Origin: Paenibacillus sp. J5C2022
GTDB taxonomy: Bacteria; Bacillota; Bacilli; Paenibacillales; Paenibacillaceae
Direction: 5' to 3'
Assembly (NCBI RefSeq): GCF_025567625.1
Contig: NZ_JAOQJC010000006.1
Coordinates: 62,001-126,000, forward strand
DNA length: 64,000 nucleotides
In this document: in pieces, positions 17,986 to 25,586 of the stretch
How the letters are laid out: every line of letters starts with the position of its first letter
Position numbering within the stretch: the first letter of the stretch is position 1
Position numbers and translations under genes: made by a program
The notes under the pieces: model-generated
Seen by the model: only the letters and a program-made list of their open reading frames with translations
Told to the model about the DNA's origin: nothing
Databases searched by the model: none

Positions 17986-19091
17986 ACTTCTCCTCCCCTT
18001 CCGAACTGAGTGGAATATAGCAAATACAGGGCCAAATCACTCATCAGCCATATGCGCCAAAGCTCGCCAGTCTGACCTCCATTGTCGTCATAAACAATCC
18101 CGTCATCAGTTACCAGCCGTTCCGTAATAAACTTCATTCTCGATGAAATGAACGGTTGGCAATTCATGATATCGTGAAGAGCGAGCATGCAAGCGGGAAG
18201 CATGACATTGGGGCGGTTGATAAATTCTTGGCGGCTTTCGTAAGCGTATTGGATGGTTCCGTATGCAGATGTCGCAGTTGAGAGGGAGAGCAATCCTTCT
18301 CTCATCACGGATTCGAGCTGTTGATTGTGCGTAATCCTGTAATAGGGCTCCAAATACAATAAAATCATCGCTTGAAAAAAAAGACTGATTCCTGGCCGTT
18401 GAACCGAAGTATCTGCTCGATCGGGCAATCGTTCGCTATAAGGCCACCAACCTGGATAATGGGCGCCGAAACGGTCCAGCAGATTGTGCAGGTAGGGCTT
18501 GGCTTCGTTTAATAATGCGGAATCATCCAATAGCTGGCTTGCTCGTGTATACGCAGCAACAACCATCGCATCTCCATTCAGAACATCTACAGTGGAGGAA
18601 TATGCGGGCCCATAATCTCTTTTCTTAATGACTCCGGGATATACAGTAATCGCGTGCTGGCGCAGGTAACCAATCGCACGACGGGTTGATCGTTGTACGT
18701 CTTGCAGCAGCGAGCCATCCATTACACCGCTTGCAGAGAAGTAATAATACACATCGAGTACAGTTGCAAGATCAACCTGATCTTTGACAGGGTTGCCTGG
18801 CCCGGCGATCGGGTCGGGTAAGTTCCATTCAAAGGCACCTGACAAATGCTGCTGATCCAGAACGTAACGGAGTATTTGAACGGACTTCTTCAATATGACG
18901 TCATCTTCTTCAAGCAGTCCGAAGACCAGATAACCAAGTCCGATATCTGCCGCCAGACGGGCTGAGAAGGGACGCCCTGAGCTTAAACCCATGTCTTCGT
19001 ACAGAAAATACAGTCGTTCCTTCTCGCAAACCTCTCTGCTCTTCCAATACGAGATAAGTTTCTGAAGTGTTTTCAATACGGACTCACTCAT
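17970..19091 (-). CDS. Unknown protein, likely alpha/alpha-toroid fold (epimerase- or glycosidase-like)
   Basis: The 373-aa cytoplasmic protein has no signal peptide. It shows repeated helical hairpins with aromatic and acidic clusters: GAFEWNLPDPIAGPGN, YGPAYSSTVDVLNGDAMVVAAY, HYPGWWPYSERLP and RPGISLFFQAMILLYLEPYY. Alternating helices with conserved W/Y/D/E suggest an alpha/alpha toroid, as in glycosidases, C5-epimerases and AGE-type isomerases. I cannot name a family. The start at 19091 overlaps the upstream acyltransferase by 8 bp, and its end overlaps the next one by 16 bp. This tight coupling implies the three products act together. A longer frame to 19235 was rejected because it lies inside the acyltransferase gene. 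Confidence 0.6.
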   Translation of the reverse strand: MSESVLKTLQKLISYWKSREVCEKERLYFLYEDMGLSSGRPFSARLAADIGLGYLVFGLLEEDDVILKKSVQILRYVLDQQHLSGAFEWNLPDPIAGPGNPVKDQVDLATVLDVYYYFSASGVMDGSLLQDVQRSTRRAIGYLRQHAITVYPGVIKKRDYGPAYSSTVDVLNGDAMVVAAYTRASQLLDDSALLNEAKPYLHNLLDRFGAHYPGWWPYSERLPDRADTSVQRPGISLFFQAMILLYLEPYYRITHNQQLESVMREGLLSLSTATSAYGTIQYAYESRQEFINRPNVMLPACMLALHDIMNCQPFISSRMKFITERLVTDDGIVYDDNGGQTGELWRIWLMSDLALYLLYSTQFGRGGEVCMNQ

Positions 19092-19587
19092 GATTATCAT
19101 TCCGATCGTAATATTTAATAATGGATGCAGGATTGCCGCCAACCAACACATGATCCGGAACATCCATTCGTACGAATGAACCCGCTGCAACGGTACTTCC
19201 TGCCCCAATGACCACACCTTGAAGCAAAGTAACATGCGCCGCTAGCCAACAGCCCTCGCGGAGAACCGTGGTTGCATCACTGTCACCAGCCATAAAAGTT
19301 ACATAAGGGCCGATTAGAACATGATCCTCCACAATGAGAGGGATGTCCGGAATATACACATAACGACCAAGATACACACCGCTTCCGATCTGGATCAATT
19401 TGGGATTGACCGTTATCGTGCCAAAATCTGCAGTAAAGTCATCACCGCACGCCGCGAAGTACGGTGCCATCTGCTGCCCTCTGGATTTGCAGGACGAGCT
19501 TAATGTTTGCTCCATGAACTGCTTCATGATTTCAACCCGGTCTGGTTCATTGCCTTGATGGTTTGATTTCACTGATTTAATATTCAC
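19084..19587 (-). CDS. Left-handed beta-helix acyltransferase (second paralog)
   Basis: The 167-aa protein has hexapeptide-repeat turns IQIGSGVYLGRYVYI, LIVEDHVLIGPYV and VVIGAGSTVAAGSFV, ending in the canonical VPDHVLVGGNPASIIKYY. This is the signature of maltose/galactoside-acetyltransferase-like trimers, in which the active-site His lies between subunits. It probably begins with GTG at 19587, sharing one base with the stop of the previous gene (TAGTG). The target is probably a sugar or glycan handled by the neighbouring importer and toroid protein. Confidence 0.82.
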   Translation of the reverse strand: MNIKSVKSNHQGNEPDRVEIMKQFMEQTLSSSCKSRGQQMAPYFAACGDDFTADFGTITVNPKLIQIGSGVYLGRYVYIPDIPLIVEDHVLIGPYVTFMAGDSDATTVLREGCWLAAHVTLLQGVVIGAGSTVAAGSFVRMDVPDHVLVGGNPASIIKYYDRNDNHE

Positions 19588-20054
19588 TACCTATCCATCC
19601 TCACTATTGAACCTCCAATGATGTTGCCTCCGTCCGTTATCGTTACACCCGCCTCCAACGTTACTCTAGGGCCTATTGTCGCTTCATTGCCAATACGTGT
19701 CGCAATGGGACCTGACGGTACTTCGATTAGCCGACAAGTCAAACTATCAATGGAAAAGAAACTGCCAATATTCGTTCGGTTCCCTATGGAAAGCATGCTC
19801 ATAACACTTTCTCCATCTGTTCCTCCCCCATTCAACACACTGTAAGCCCCAATCGTAACATTATCGCCAATCTCAAACCGTGTATTAGAAGTCGACCAGA
19901 TTACTCCAACTCCCACAGATAGCCGATCTCCGCAGATAGAACCGTTCTGGACGAGCCATTCTCTGATGAGCTCTCCGCGGGCGAGATTGCGATTCGGTGA
20001 CTCCAGCAATACATTTGATTGTTCTATAAGCCCTATCTCATTCCATAACCTCAT
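19587..20054 (-). CDS. Left-handed beta-helix acyltransferase (first paralog, C-terminus appears cut short)
   Basis: The 155-aa protein has hexapeptide turns FEIGDNVTIGAYSVL, LSIGNRTNIGSFFSI, TRIGNEATIGPRVTL and VTITDGGNIIGGSIVRMDR, then stops. Both sister proteins continue past this point with a VPD...GVPA/GGNPA segment, which is missing here. The stop falls exactly at the start of the next acyltransferase gene. I placed the start at the ATG at 20054, after AGAAGGAAGGT; another ATG at 20078 lacks a good site. It is the first gene of the cluster. Confidence 0.72.
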   Translation of the reverse strand: MRLWNEIGLIEQSNVLLESPNRNLARGELIREWLVQNGSICGDRLSVGVGVIWSTSNTRFEIGDNVTIGAYSVLNGGGTDGESVMSMLSIGNRTNIGSFFSIDSLTCRLIEVPSGPIATRIGNEATIGPRVTLEAGVTITDGGNIIGGSIVRMDR

Positions 20055-20239
20055 ACCTTCCTTCTCCCTTCTATTCATGATGAATAAAGTCGTAAAGATT
20101 CTTCCTTGTTCAGACTACCCCCGCATGAGTCCGATGGTAAATGAACAATGTATTTGATTCATGTTTAAAATATTGGATTCAGAATAAATCGACTCATTTG
20201 ATACCAGAACCTTGCAGAGACAATGGGTTTTAACCCATC

Positions 20240-20264
20240 AAAAAAGCCTCCCCGAAGGAAGGCT
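20240..20264 (-). terminator. Terminator after the DeoR-family gene
   Basis: AGCCTTCC-TTCG-GGGAGGCT followed by six Ts on the minus strand, about 30 bp after the regulator's stop. A palindrome TGGGTTTTAACCCA lies just downstream (20224-20237). It separates the sugar-catabolic operon from the acyltransferase/transport cluster. Confidence 0.85.
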
Positions 20265-20296
20265 CCAACCGTATATGTAATTCTAAACGTTCATCC

Positions 20297-21070
20297 CTAT
20301 TTCTCAGCAATCTCCAACAGCACATCCCGTTCGCGGCACGCGAGAGCGAGTTCATCATTCGGCATGGCGTCTGTTATGATTCGCTGCACGCCGGAAAGCG
20401 ATGCAAAGGAAATGAGTACATTCGCTCCGAACTTCGTATGGTCTATGACGACATTGCTCTCCTTCGCCTGACGGATCGCAATCCGCTTGATCTCCGCTTC
20501 ATAGATGTTGGAATTGCTGAAGCCATGCTCGGCACTGACGCCTGTAGCGCCCAGAAACACCCGGTCGAAAGCCATGCCGGCCAGCATGCCGGCCGCAACA
20601 GGGCCGACAAGCGAATTGGTCGCCTCCACATGCATGCCGCCCGTCATCAGCACAGGCATACCCTTGCCGGACAGCTCCGTCACCACATTCAGCGCATTCG
20701 TCACAACGGTCACATTCCTGTTCGGCTCCAGATAGCGGGCGATCTGCGCCGTGGTCGTGCCCCCGTCTATGAAGATCGATTCCCCGGACTGAACAAGCGA
20801 AGCCGCATGACGGCCGATGCGAGCTTTCTCCTCGATCAGCACCCCCGTCCGTTCCTGCAAGGCGATATCTTTCCCCACGAAGATCACTCCGCCGAATGTC
20901 CGCTTAACCGCGCCCGTTTCCTCCAGCCGCTCCAGATCACGGCGAATTGTCATCTCCGTTACACTGTAAGTCTCCTTCAGATCGGACACTCTAAGCTCGC
21001 CTTCGCGAGTAATATGATCCAGCATTTGCTGCTGCCTGTCATTTAATTTCGCATATGCGTTCCCTTTCAT
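20297..21070 (-). CDS. DeoR/GlpR-family transcription regulator
   Basis: The 257-aa protein has an N-terminal winged helix-turn-helix (RVSDLKETYSVTEMTIRRDLERLEE) and the DeoRC sensor domain with the sugar-phosphate-binding GGTTT (IFIDGGTTTAQIARYL) and a VVTNALNV stretch. Family members repress sugar operons and are released by a phosphorylated intermediate. It is the last gene of the aldolase-dehydrogenase-kinase operon and probably controls it through the palindrome near 24426. The ATG follows GGAGGCCGCAGGGG; that sequence and 102 bp separate it from the kinase gene. Confidence 0.92.
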   Translation of the reverse strand: MKGNAYAKLNDRQQQMLDHITREGELRVSDLKETYSVTEMTIRRDLERLEETGAVKRTFGGVIFVGKDIALQERTGVLIEEKARIGRHAASLVQSGESIFIDGGTTTAQIARYLEPNRNVTVVTNALNVVTELSGKGMPVLMTGGMHVEATNSLVGPVAAGMLAGMAFDRVFLGATGVSAEHGFSNSNIYEAEIKRIAIRQAKESNVVIDHTKFGANVLISFASLSGVQRIITDAMPNDELALACRERDVLLEIAEK

Positions 21071-21172
21071 CCCCTGCGGCCTCCGATTATCCTCATTCTG
21101 TCTCCTTCCATTATCGCCCGCTCCGATGTTTAGATCAACCTCTCGTCAGGAGACGATCCCACTTCTTCCGCA

Positions 21173-22393
21173 TTAGCCTTCTCCCTTGCGTCTCCAGACG
21201 CCGCGCTGGCGATCATGGTCCCAACCGGGCAATTGCATAACGACTTCCCTCTGCTCCCAGCCTGACGCGATTCTCTGCCGCACAACATCCCAGTCGGGAA
21301 TGCCGCTGACCGCATCCGGCTGTTCCACATTGCAAGCGCCTACGCCGACGGCAGTCAACAGCGTATCTTCTATGGACAGCCCTCTTGCCAATCCGGACAG
21401 AAAACCCGCTATCGTGCAATCTCCTGCTCCGGTCGTTCCCGCCATATCTACCTTATAGCAAGGAACATGCAGCTCCTTGTTCCGCCATGCCTCCAGTTCC
21501 TCATCCAGCGGTGTGCTGCGTCCCATGCTTCGCAATCTCTGCAGGCTTGCAGACGTGCGCACATACAACCCGTATTCGCCGAGCTTGATCGCCGCTACGG
21601 CCACTCCCATGTCAAGCAACTCCGCAGAGAGGGCAGCGAGCGTGTCGCCATCTGCGAACGGCAACAGTTCACTCGTCTTATAACGCTCCGACAATTCCTT
21701 ATACAGCTCCGGTCTAAGCATATATAGAATTTCCTCGAAGCTGGGCAAAAACACGTCTACACACGGCAGCACACGCTGCAAAATCGCCCGCCAATCGGCC
21801 TTCCCCGCCATGGAATCCGGATCGGGACGCGCCATATCCAGGGAAACGGTCAGCCCCGCCGCCTTCGCCCCGGCTAACAATCGCTCCAATTCCGCACCTT
21901 GTTCTTCATACATCCGCTGCATCAGCGGCGGATAGCCGAAGTGGAACAGCTTTGCTCCGGCATAAGCGTCCGCCGTCACTTCCTCAGACGAAAACGTATC
22001 GTTCGCTCCCGTACAGTGCAGGAAGATTCGATCCACCCCAGGCGGGCTGATCACGATCGAGTAAGAGCTGGACTCGCCAGCGGCGACGATCATACCTTCC
22101 GCCAAATCCTCACCATAGTTTCGCAGGATGGACAGAATCGCCTGCCCGAATGGGTCGTCTCCCACCTTGCCCATCAGCTTCACGTTCGAGCCGAGACGGT
22201 GCAGGGCGATGCCGGTATTGGGCACCGCACCGCCCGTGGACAATCGTGCCGCTCCAACATCGATCAGCTTGCCGGGGACGAACAGCTCCGCAATCCCTTG
22301 CCCCCGCTTCCCGCCGTTCATGGCGGGAATGATATCGAGGCAGATATGGCCGGCTACTATAATGTCGGCGCTATCGGGATGCCGCCTGCTCAC
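21173..22393 (-). CDS. PfkB-family carbohydrate kinase
   Basis: The 406-aa sugar kinase has the ribokinase-type start IIVAGHICLDIIP, the substrate GG motif in STGGAVPNTGIAL, and the C-terminal GTTGAGDCTIAGFLSGL, whose Asp is the catalytic base. It is longer than a typical PfkB (about 310-340 aa), with an added hydrophilic stretch after VRTSASL. I chose the GTG at 22393, overlapping the dehydrogenase stop as GTGA, because the family start follows at once; a much longer frame lies inside the dehydrogenase gene. It probably phosphorylates the sugar or keto-acid cleaved by the operon's aldolase. The exact substrate cannot be read. Confidence 0.87.
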   Translation of the reverse strand: MSRRHPDSADIIVAGHICLDIIPAMNGGKRGQGIAELFVPGKLIDVGAARLSTGGAVPNTGIALHRLGSNVKLMGKVGDDPFGQAILSILRNYGEDLAEGMIVAAGESSSYSIVISPPGVDRIFLHCTGANDTFSSEEVTADAYAGAKLFHFGYPPLMQRMYEEQGAELERLLAGAKAAGLTVSLDMARPDPDSMAGKADWRAILQRVLPCVDVFLPSFEEILYMLRPELYKELSERYKTSELLPFADGDTLAALSAELLDMGVAVAAIKLGEYGLYVRTSASLQRLRSMGRSTPLDEELEAWRNKELHVPCYKVDMAGTTGAGDCTIAGFLSGLARGLSIEDTLLTAVGVGACNVEQPDAVSGIPDWDVVRQRIASGWEQREVVMQLPGWDHDRQRGVWRRKGEG

Positions 22394-23556
22394 CCTTCGT
22401 TCCCCCAATCGATCGCTATCGTACCGCTCGTCTTGTGAGACTCCAGCGCCGCTGTGAACAGGCGGTGGCTTCCCTCCGCTTCCTCCGGCAGCGCGCAGCT
22501 GAATGGTTGCTGCATGCCTTCCTTGCCGTGTACAATCTCGTCGCAGAACGCTGCCCACATTTGCAGGATGGAGTCGGAGAAGCCGAACTCGAATATTCCG
22601 CCCGTAATCGTGCCGTAGGCGGATTGGTAAGGCGCATCCGCGACATGCCATGCCTGTCTGCCGCCCGGCTCGTACGGCAAGAATGCCACTTGCTTCGGAT
22701 TTTTCGTCGAGAATTCCGCGGACAGCTTCGTCCCTTGTATACGGATGAACCATGTATTGGCATGGCCCGGCGCGATCCGCTTCATCGACAGCACCATCGG
22801 GAACTGCTGATCCGCCGTCTTCACATCACAAGCGAGAATAGCATTGTCCCATGTCTCGCATGGCGCCATGCCGCCTTGTCCATCAGGGCGCTCCTCCATA
22901 ATCTTATTCAACAGCGCGCGGACGCTTGCAGGCTTCCAGCCGAATCTCAGGGGCAGATGCAGCACATGCAGGCCCAAATCGCCCATGCAGCCGTACTCGC
23001 CGTTAGTGGCGATACGCCGCTTCCAGTTGATCGGCTTGCCGGGGTCCAGATCGCTGGAATGCCAGAAGCCCGCTTCCACCTCGATAATCTTACCGAACCG
23101 TTCTTCCTCCACCCACTTCATAATTTGCTGGACGCCGGGGAAGAAAGGGAATTCCGATGAGCTGCGCACAACAATATTCGGGTTCTCGCTGATCGCGGCC
23201 GAGATCGCTTCATTCGCCGCCTGATCAATGCCGAAAGGCTTCTCTCCCAGCAAATGCTTGCCCGCTGCAATAATATCAATATAGATCTGTTCATGCAGAT
23301 TGTGGGGAACAGCGCAATAGACCGCTTCTACTTCATCGTCCGCGAGCAGCTCCTTATAATCGGAATATGCCCTGTTGACGCTGGGCACATTGTCCTGGAA
23401 CCACTGCGTGGCAGCGGGATTGGCATCGCAGACGGCGACGATGCGCGGCTCGAAGTCCACGCCGGTCAGATGACACCAGCGCGCCGCCGCGCTGGCGAAC
23501 TCCTTGCCCATCAGTCCGCACCCGATAACGCCGAACTTTATGATTCGCTTCTCCAT
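22390..23556 (-). CDS. Gfo/Idh/MocA-family NAD(P)-dependent sugar dehydrogenase
   Basis: The 388-aa oxidoreductase has an N-terminal Rossmann motif FGVIGCGLMGKEFASAA. The EKPFG motif (LLGEKPFGID) carries the lysine typical of the family, and YGCMGDLGLHVLHL in the C-terminal domain is the GGG/D-H catalytic region. It overlaps the aldolase stop by one base (TAATG) and the kinase start by 4 bp, so the three enzymes are translationally coupled. It probably oxidises or interconverts a sugar or inositol-like substrate upstream of the kinase and aldolase. Confidence 0.9.
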   Translation of the reverse strand: MEKRIIKFGVIGCGLMGKEFASAAARWCHLTGVDFEPRIVAVCDANPAATQWFQDNVPSVNRAYSDYKELLADDEVEAVYCAVPHNLHEQIYIDIIAAGKHLLGEKPFGIDQAANEAISAAISENPNIVVRSSSEFPFFPGVQQIMKWVEEERFGKIIEVEAGFWHSSDLDPGKPINWKRRIATNGEYGCMGDLGLHVLHLPLRFGWKPASVRALLNKIMEERPDGQGGMAPCETWDNAILACDVKTADQQFPMVLSMKRIAPGHANTWFIRIQGTKLSAEFSTKNPKQVAFLPYEPGGRQAWHVADAPYQSAYGTITGGIFEFGFSDSILQMWAAFCDEIVHGKEGMQQPFSCALPEEAEGSHRLFTAALESHKTSGTIAIDWGNEG

Positions 23557-24398
23557 TAGCTGCGCACTCCTTCCAGAATCGCCAGCGCCTCATTCGCGCC
23601 AGCGCCTTCGTGAACGATTTTCATCAGAGCGGAGGTCATGGCGCCGGGATTGGGATGCTGGATGACATTGCGACCGTATACGATGCCCGCTGCGCCTTGC
23701 TTCATCAGCTCCACCGTGCGGTCCACAATCTCCTCGTCGCTTGCTCGTCCGCCGCCGCGCACCAGTACGGGAATACCGGAGGCCACTTCGATGACGCGGT
23801 GGTATTCCGTCACATCGTCGCACGGATCGGCTTTGATCACATCGGCTCCCAGCTCCACTGCTTGACGGACGAGCGGCATGATTTTGCGAATGTCTCCGTC
23901 CACCATATATCCGCCCTTCTCTTCGTTAGGCAGCATCACAAGCGGCTCGACCATTAGCGGCATGCCGTACTTCTCACTTTCCGTCTTTAGTACCGCTACA
24001 TTGCGCACGCATTGATGATGGAGCTCCGGCTGATTCGGCAGCAGCAGCAGGTTCACACATACCGCCACGGCATCCAGACGCACCGCTTGCTCAATCGCGC
24101 GGTCGATCAGCTCACTGAACAAGAAGTGCGGCAGCTTATTGCCATAGATATTGGCCGCATCTGTACGAAGCACAAGCCCCGGCTTCTGCTTGCCGGGAAT
24201 CTCCTGCAGCAGTCTCGCTTGACCCGCGCTGAGCTGCACGCAATCCGGTCCCGCCTGCACGACCGCCTCGATCGCGCCCTTCATATTTTCGATACCGCCC
24301 AGGAAGGAATACTCGTTGAAGAATCCATGGTCGATAGCCACGTCGAAGCACTTGCCCTGCTCGCTGAACATCCTGTTTAATCTCGGTTTTCCAATCAT
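23556..24398 (-). CDS. Class I aldolase of the DeoC/LacD/DhnA family
   Basis: The 280-aa TIM-barrel protein starts with FSEQGKCFDVAIDHGFF, the DhnA-family beta-1 motif containing the catalytic Asp. It has GADVIKADPCDD with the probable Schiff-base lysine, and VLVRGGGRASDEEI for phosphate binding. This matches class I fructose-bisphosphate or related aldolases (COG1830 type). It is the first gene of the operon; the ATG at 24398 follows GAGGAGAGGATATAACA. With the kinase and dehydrogenase it suggests breakdown of a phosphorylated deoxy or keto sugar to C3 units. Confidence 0.82.
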   Translation of the reverse strand: MIGKPRLNRMFSEQGKCFDVAIDHGFFNEYSFLGGIENMKGAIEAVVQAGPDCVQLSAGQARLLQEIPGKQKPGLVLRTDAANIYGNKLPHFLFSELIDRAIEQAVRLDAVAVCVNLLLLPNQPELHHQCVRNVAVLKTESEKYGMPLMVEPLVMLPNEEKGGYMVDGDIRKIMPLVRQAVELGADVIKADPCDDVTEYHRVIEVASGIPVLVRGGGRASDEEIVDRTVELMKQGAAGIVYGRNVIQHPNPGAMTSALMKIVHEGAGANEALAILEGVRS

Positions 24399-24425
24399 TG
24401 TTATATCCTCTCCTCTACATGAGTC

Positions 24426-24494
24426 GAACAATTTATGTTCTTTTATAACATTATACTATATTAAACGAACATATTTGTCGAGAGTTAGTTGTTC
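24426..24494 (-). promoter_or_regulatory. Operator region of the aldolase operon (GAACA/TGTTC half-sites) with a TATAAT -10
   Basis: GAACA-ATTTA-TGTTC (24426-24440) is a perfect palindrome between the promoter and the aldolase start. Further half-sites GAACA (24467-24471) and TGTTC (24490-24494) flank a minus-strand TATAAT at 24450-24455. No good -35 is visible. The spacing fits a repressor bound on both sides of the promoter, most simply the operon's own DeoR protein. Confidence 0.55.
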
Positions 24495-24499
24495 TTTTC

Positions 24500-24553
24500 A
24501 ATAAGAAAAGAGTCCGGCCCTATCAGACGCCCTGTTCTGATGGACTAGACTCT
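24500..24553 (-). terminator. Terminator of the YitT-family gene
   Basis: On the minus strand AGAGTC...ATCAGA pairs with TCTGAT...GGACTCT and is followed by TTTCTT. It lies about 30 bp after the membrane protein's stop and just before the aldolase operon's operators. Confidence 0.8.
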
Positions 24554-24585
24554 ATATCGACCGCACACGCGATTGGTTGGCCCGC

Positions 24586-25473
24586 TTACCGATGATCCTC
24601 CAGCCTGAAGCCTTCGCCATGCACCTCGGCCGTGTTGCTTATAATCACGAACGCGCTGGGATCTATCGCTCGCACCAGCTGCTTCAACTTGGGCACTTCA
24701 TTCTGCGACGCGACGACCATGAGCACCGTCTTGCCCGCCCCGGTATAGCCGCCATGCCCTTCCAGACGCGTCAGCCCGCGGTTCAAATCGTGCAGAATGC
24801 CTTCCGCCACCTCCTCGGCGCGCTCGCTAATAATGAACGCAATCTTGGAGAGCTGCAGGCCGTTCTGCATGAAGTCGATCGTCTTGCTCGTCACGAATGT
24901 GGCAATCAAAGCGTATAGAGACGTCTCCGGCGTGAACACGAAGCCCGCCGCAATAATGACCATCGCATCGAACAAGACAATCGCGAGACTGTAAGGCAGC
25001 CCAGTCAGCCGGTGCACCATCTGTGCCGCCAGATCAAGTCCGCCCGTGGAGCCCCCGCCGCGGAATACCAGACTGAGCCCCAGGCCGATGCCGATGCCGC
25101 CGTAGATCGCCGCAAGGAGCGGATTAAGTGTAGGATTAGGCACATGAACAGTTAACAGCACGAATAAAGGAAGGAACGTCGAGCCAAGCACCGCTTTCGC
25201 CCCGAACTTCTTGCCCAGCAGCCACAGCGCAAGCAGGAATAGCGGTATATTGACCAGCCACTGCGTCACCGCCGGCGTAATGCCCACCAGCTCCTTCACC
25301 AGAATCGACATGCCGGACACGCCGCCCGCCGCTATGCCGTTCGGTACCAGGAACATATTAAAGCTGAGCGCTACAGCCATACAGCCGATAATGATCTGGA
25401 TAAAATTCCACGCCGCTTGCACTCCTGGATTGAGAGGCTTGCTTCCTCTTCGCCTCGTTAACCATTCTGTCAT
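24586..25473 (-). CDS. YitT/YczE-type membrane protein (DUF161 + DUF2179)
   Basis: The 295-aa protein has about five to six TM helices (GCMAVALSFNMFLVP, WLVNIPLFLLALWLLG, AIYGGIGIGLGLSLVFRGGGSTGG) and a cytoplasmic C-terminal ferredoxin-like domain (DUF2179, IAFIISERAEEVAEGILHDL to the end). The conserved GGSTGGLD lies after the third helix. This is the large Bacillales YitT family, whose function is unknown. The ATG at 25473 follows AAAGGAGTTGGAAGC; a longer open frame reaching 25749 lies over the prfB 3' end and was rejected. It stands alone between two terminators. Confidence 0.88.
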   Translation of the reverse strand: MTEWLTRRRGSKPLNPGVQAAWNFIQIIIGCMAVALSFNMFLVPNGIAAGGVSGMSILVKELVGITPAVTQWLVNIPLFLLALWLLGKKFGAKAVLGSTFLPLFVLLTVHVPNPTLNPLLAAIYGGIGIGLGLSLVFRGGGSTGGLDLAAQMVHRLTGLPYSLAIVLFDAMVIIAAGFVFTPETSLYALIATFVTSKTIDFMQNGLQLSKIAFIISERAEEVAEGILHDLNRGLTRLEGHGGYTGAGKTVLMVVASQNEVPKLKQLVRAIDPSAFVIISNTAEVHGEGFRLEDHR

Positions 25474-25497
25474 TGCTTCCAACTCCTTTGGTTTCTC

Positions 25498-25535
25498 ACA
25501 AAAAAGAGCTCCACACCCGTTACGTGTTGGAACTC
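25498..25535 (-). terminator. Terminator of the secA-prfB unit
   Basis: AGAGTTCCAACAC and GTGTGGAGCTCT form a stem around a GTAACGG loop, followed by six Ts. It lies about 50 bp after the prfB stop. Confidence 0.85.
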
Positions 25536-25586
25536 TCCCCGCCGGGGCTGCAACCCCGAATATTCCATACCTTGCCCTGATTCCGT

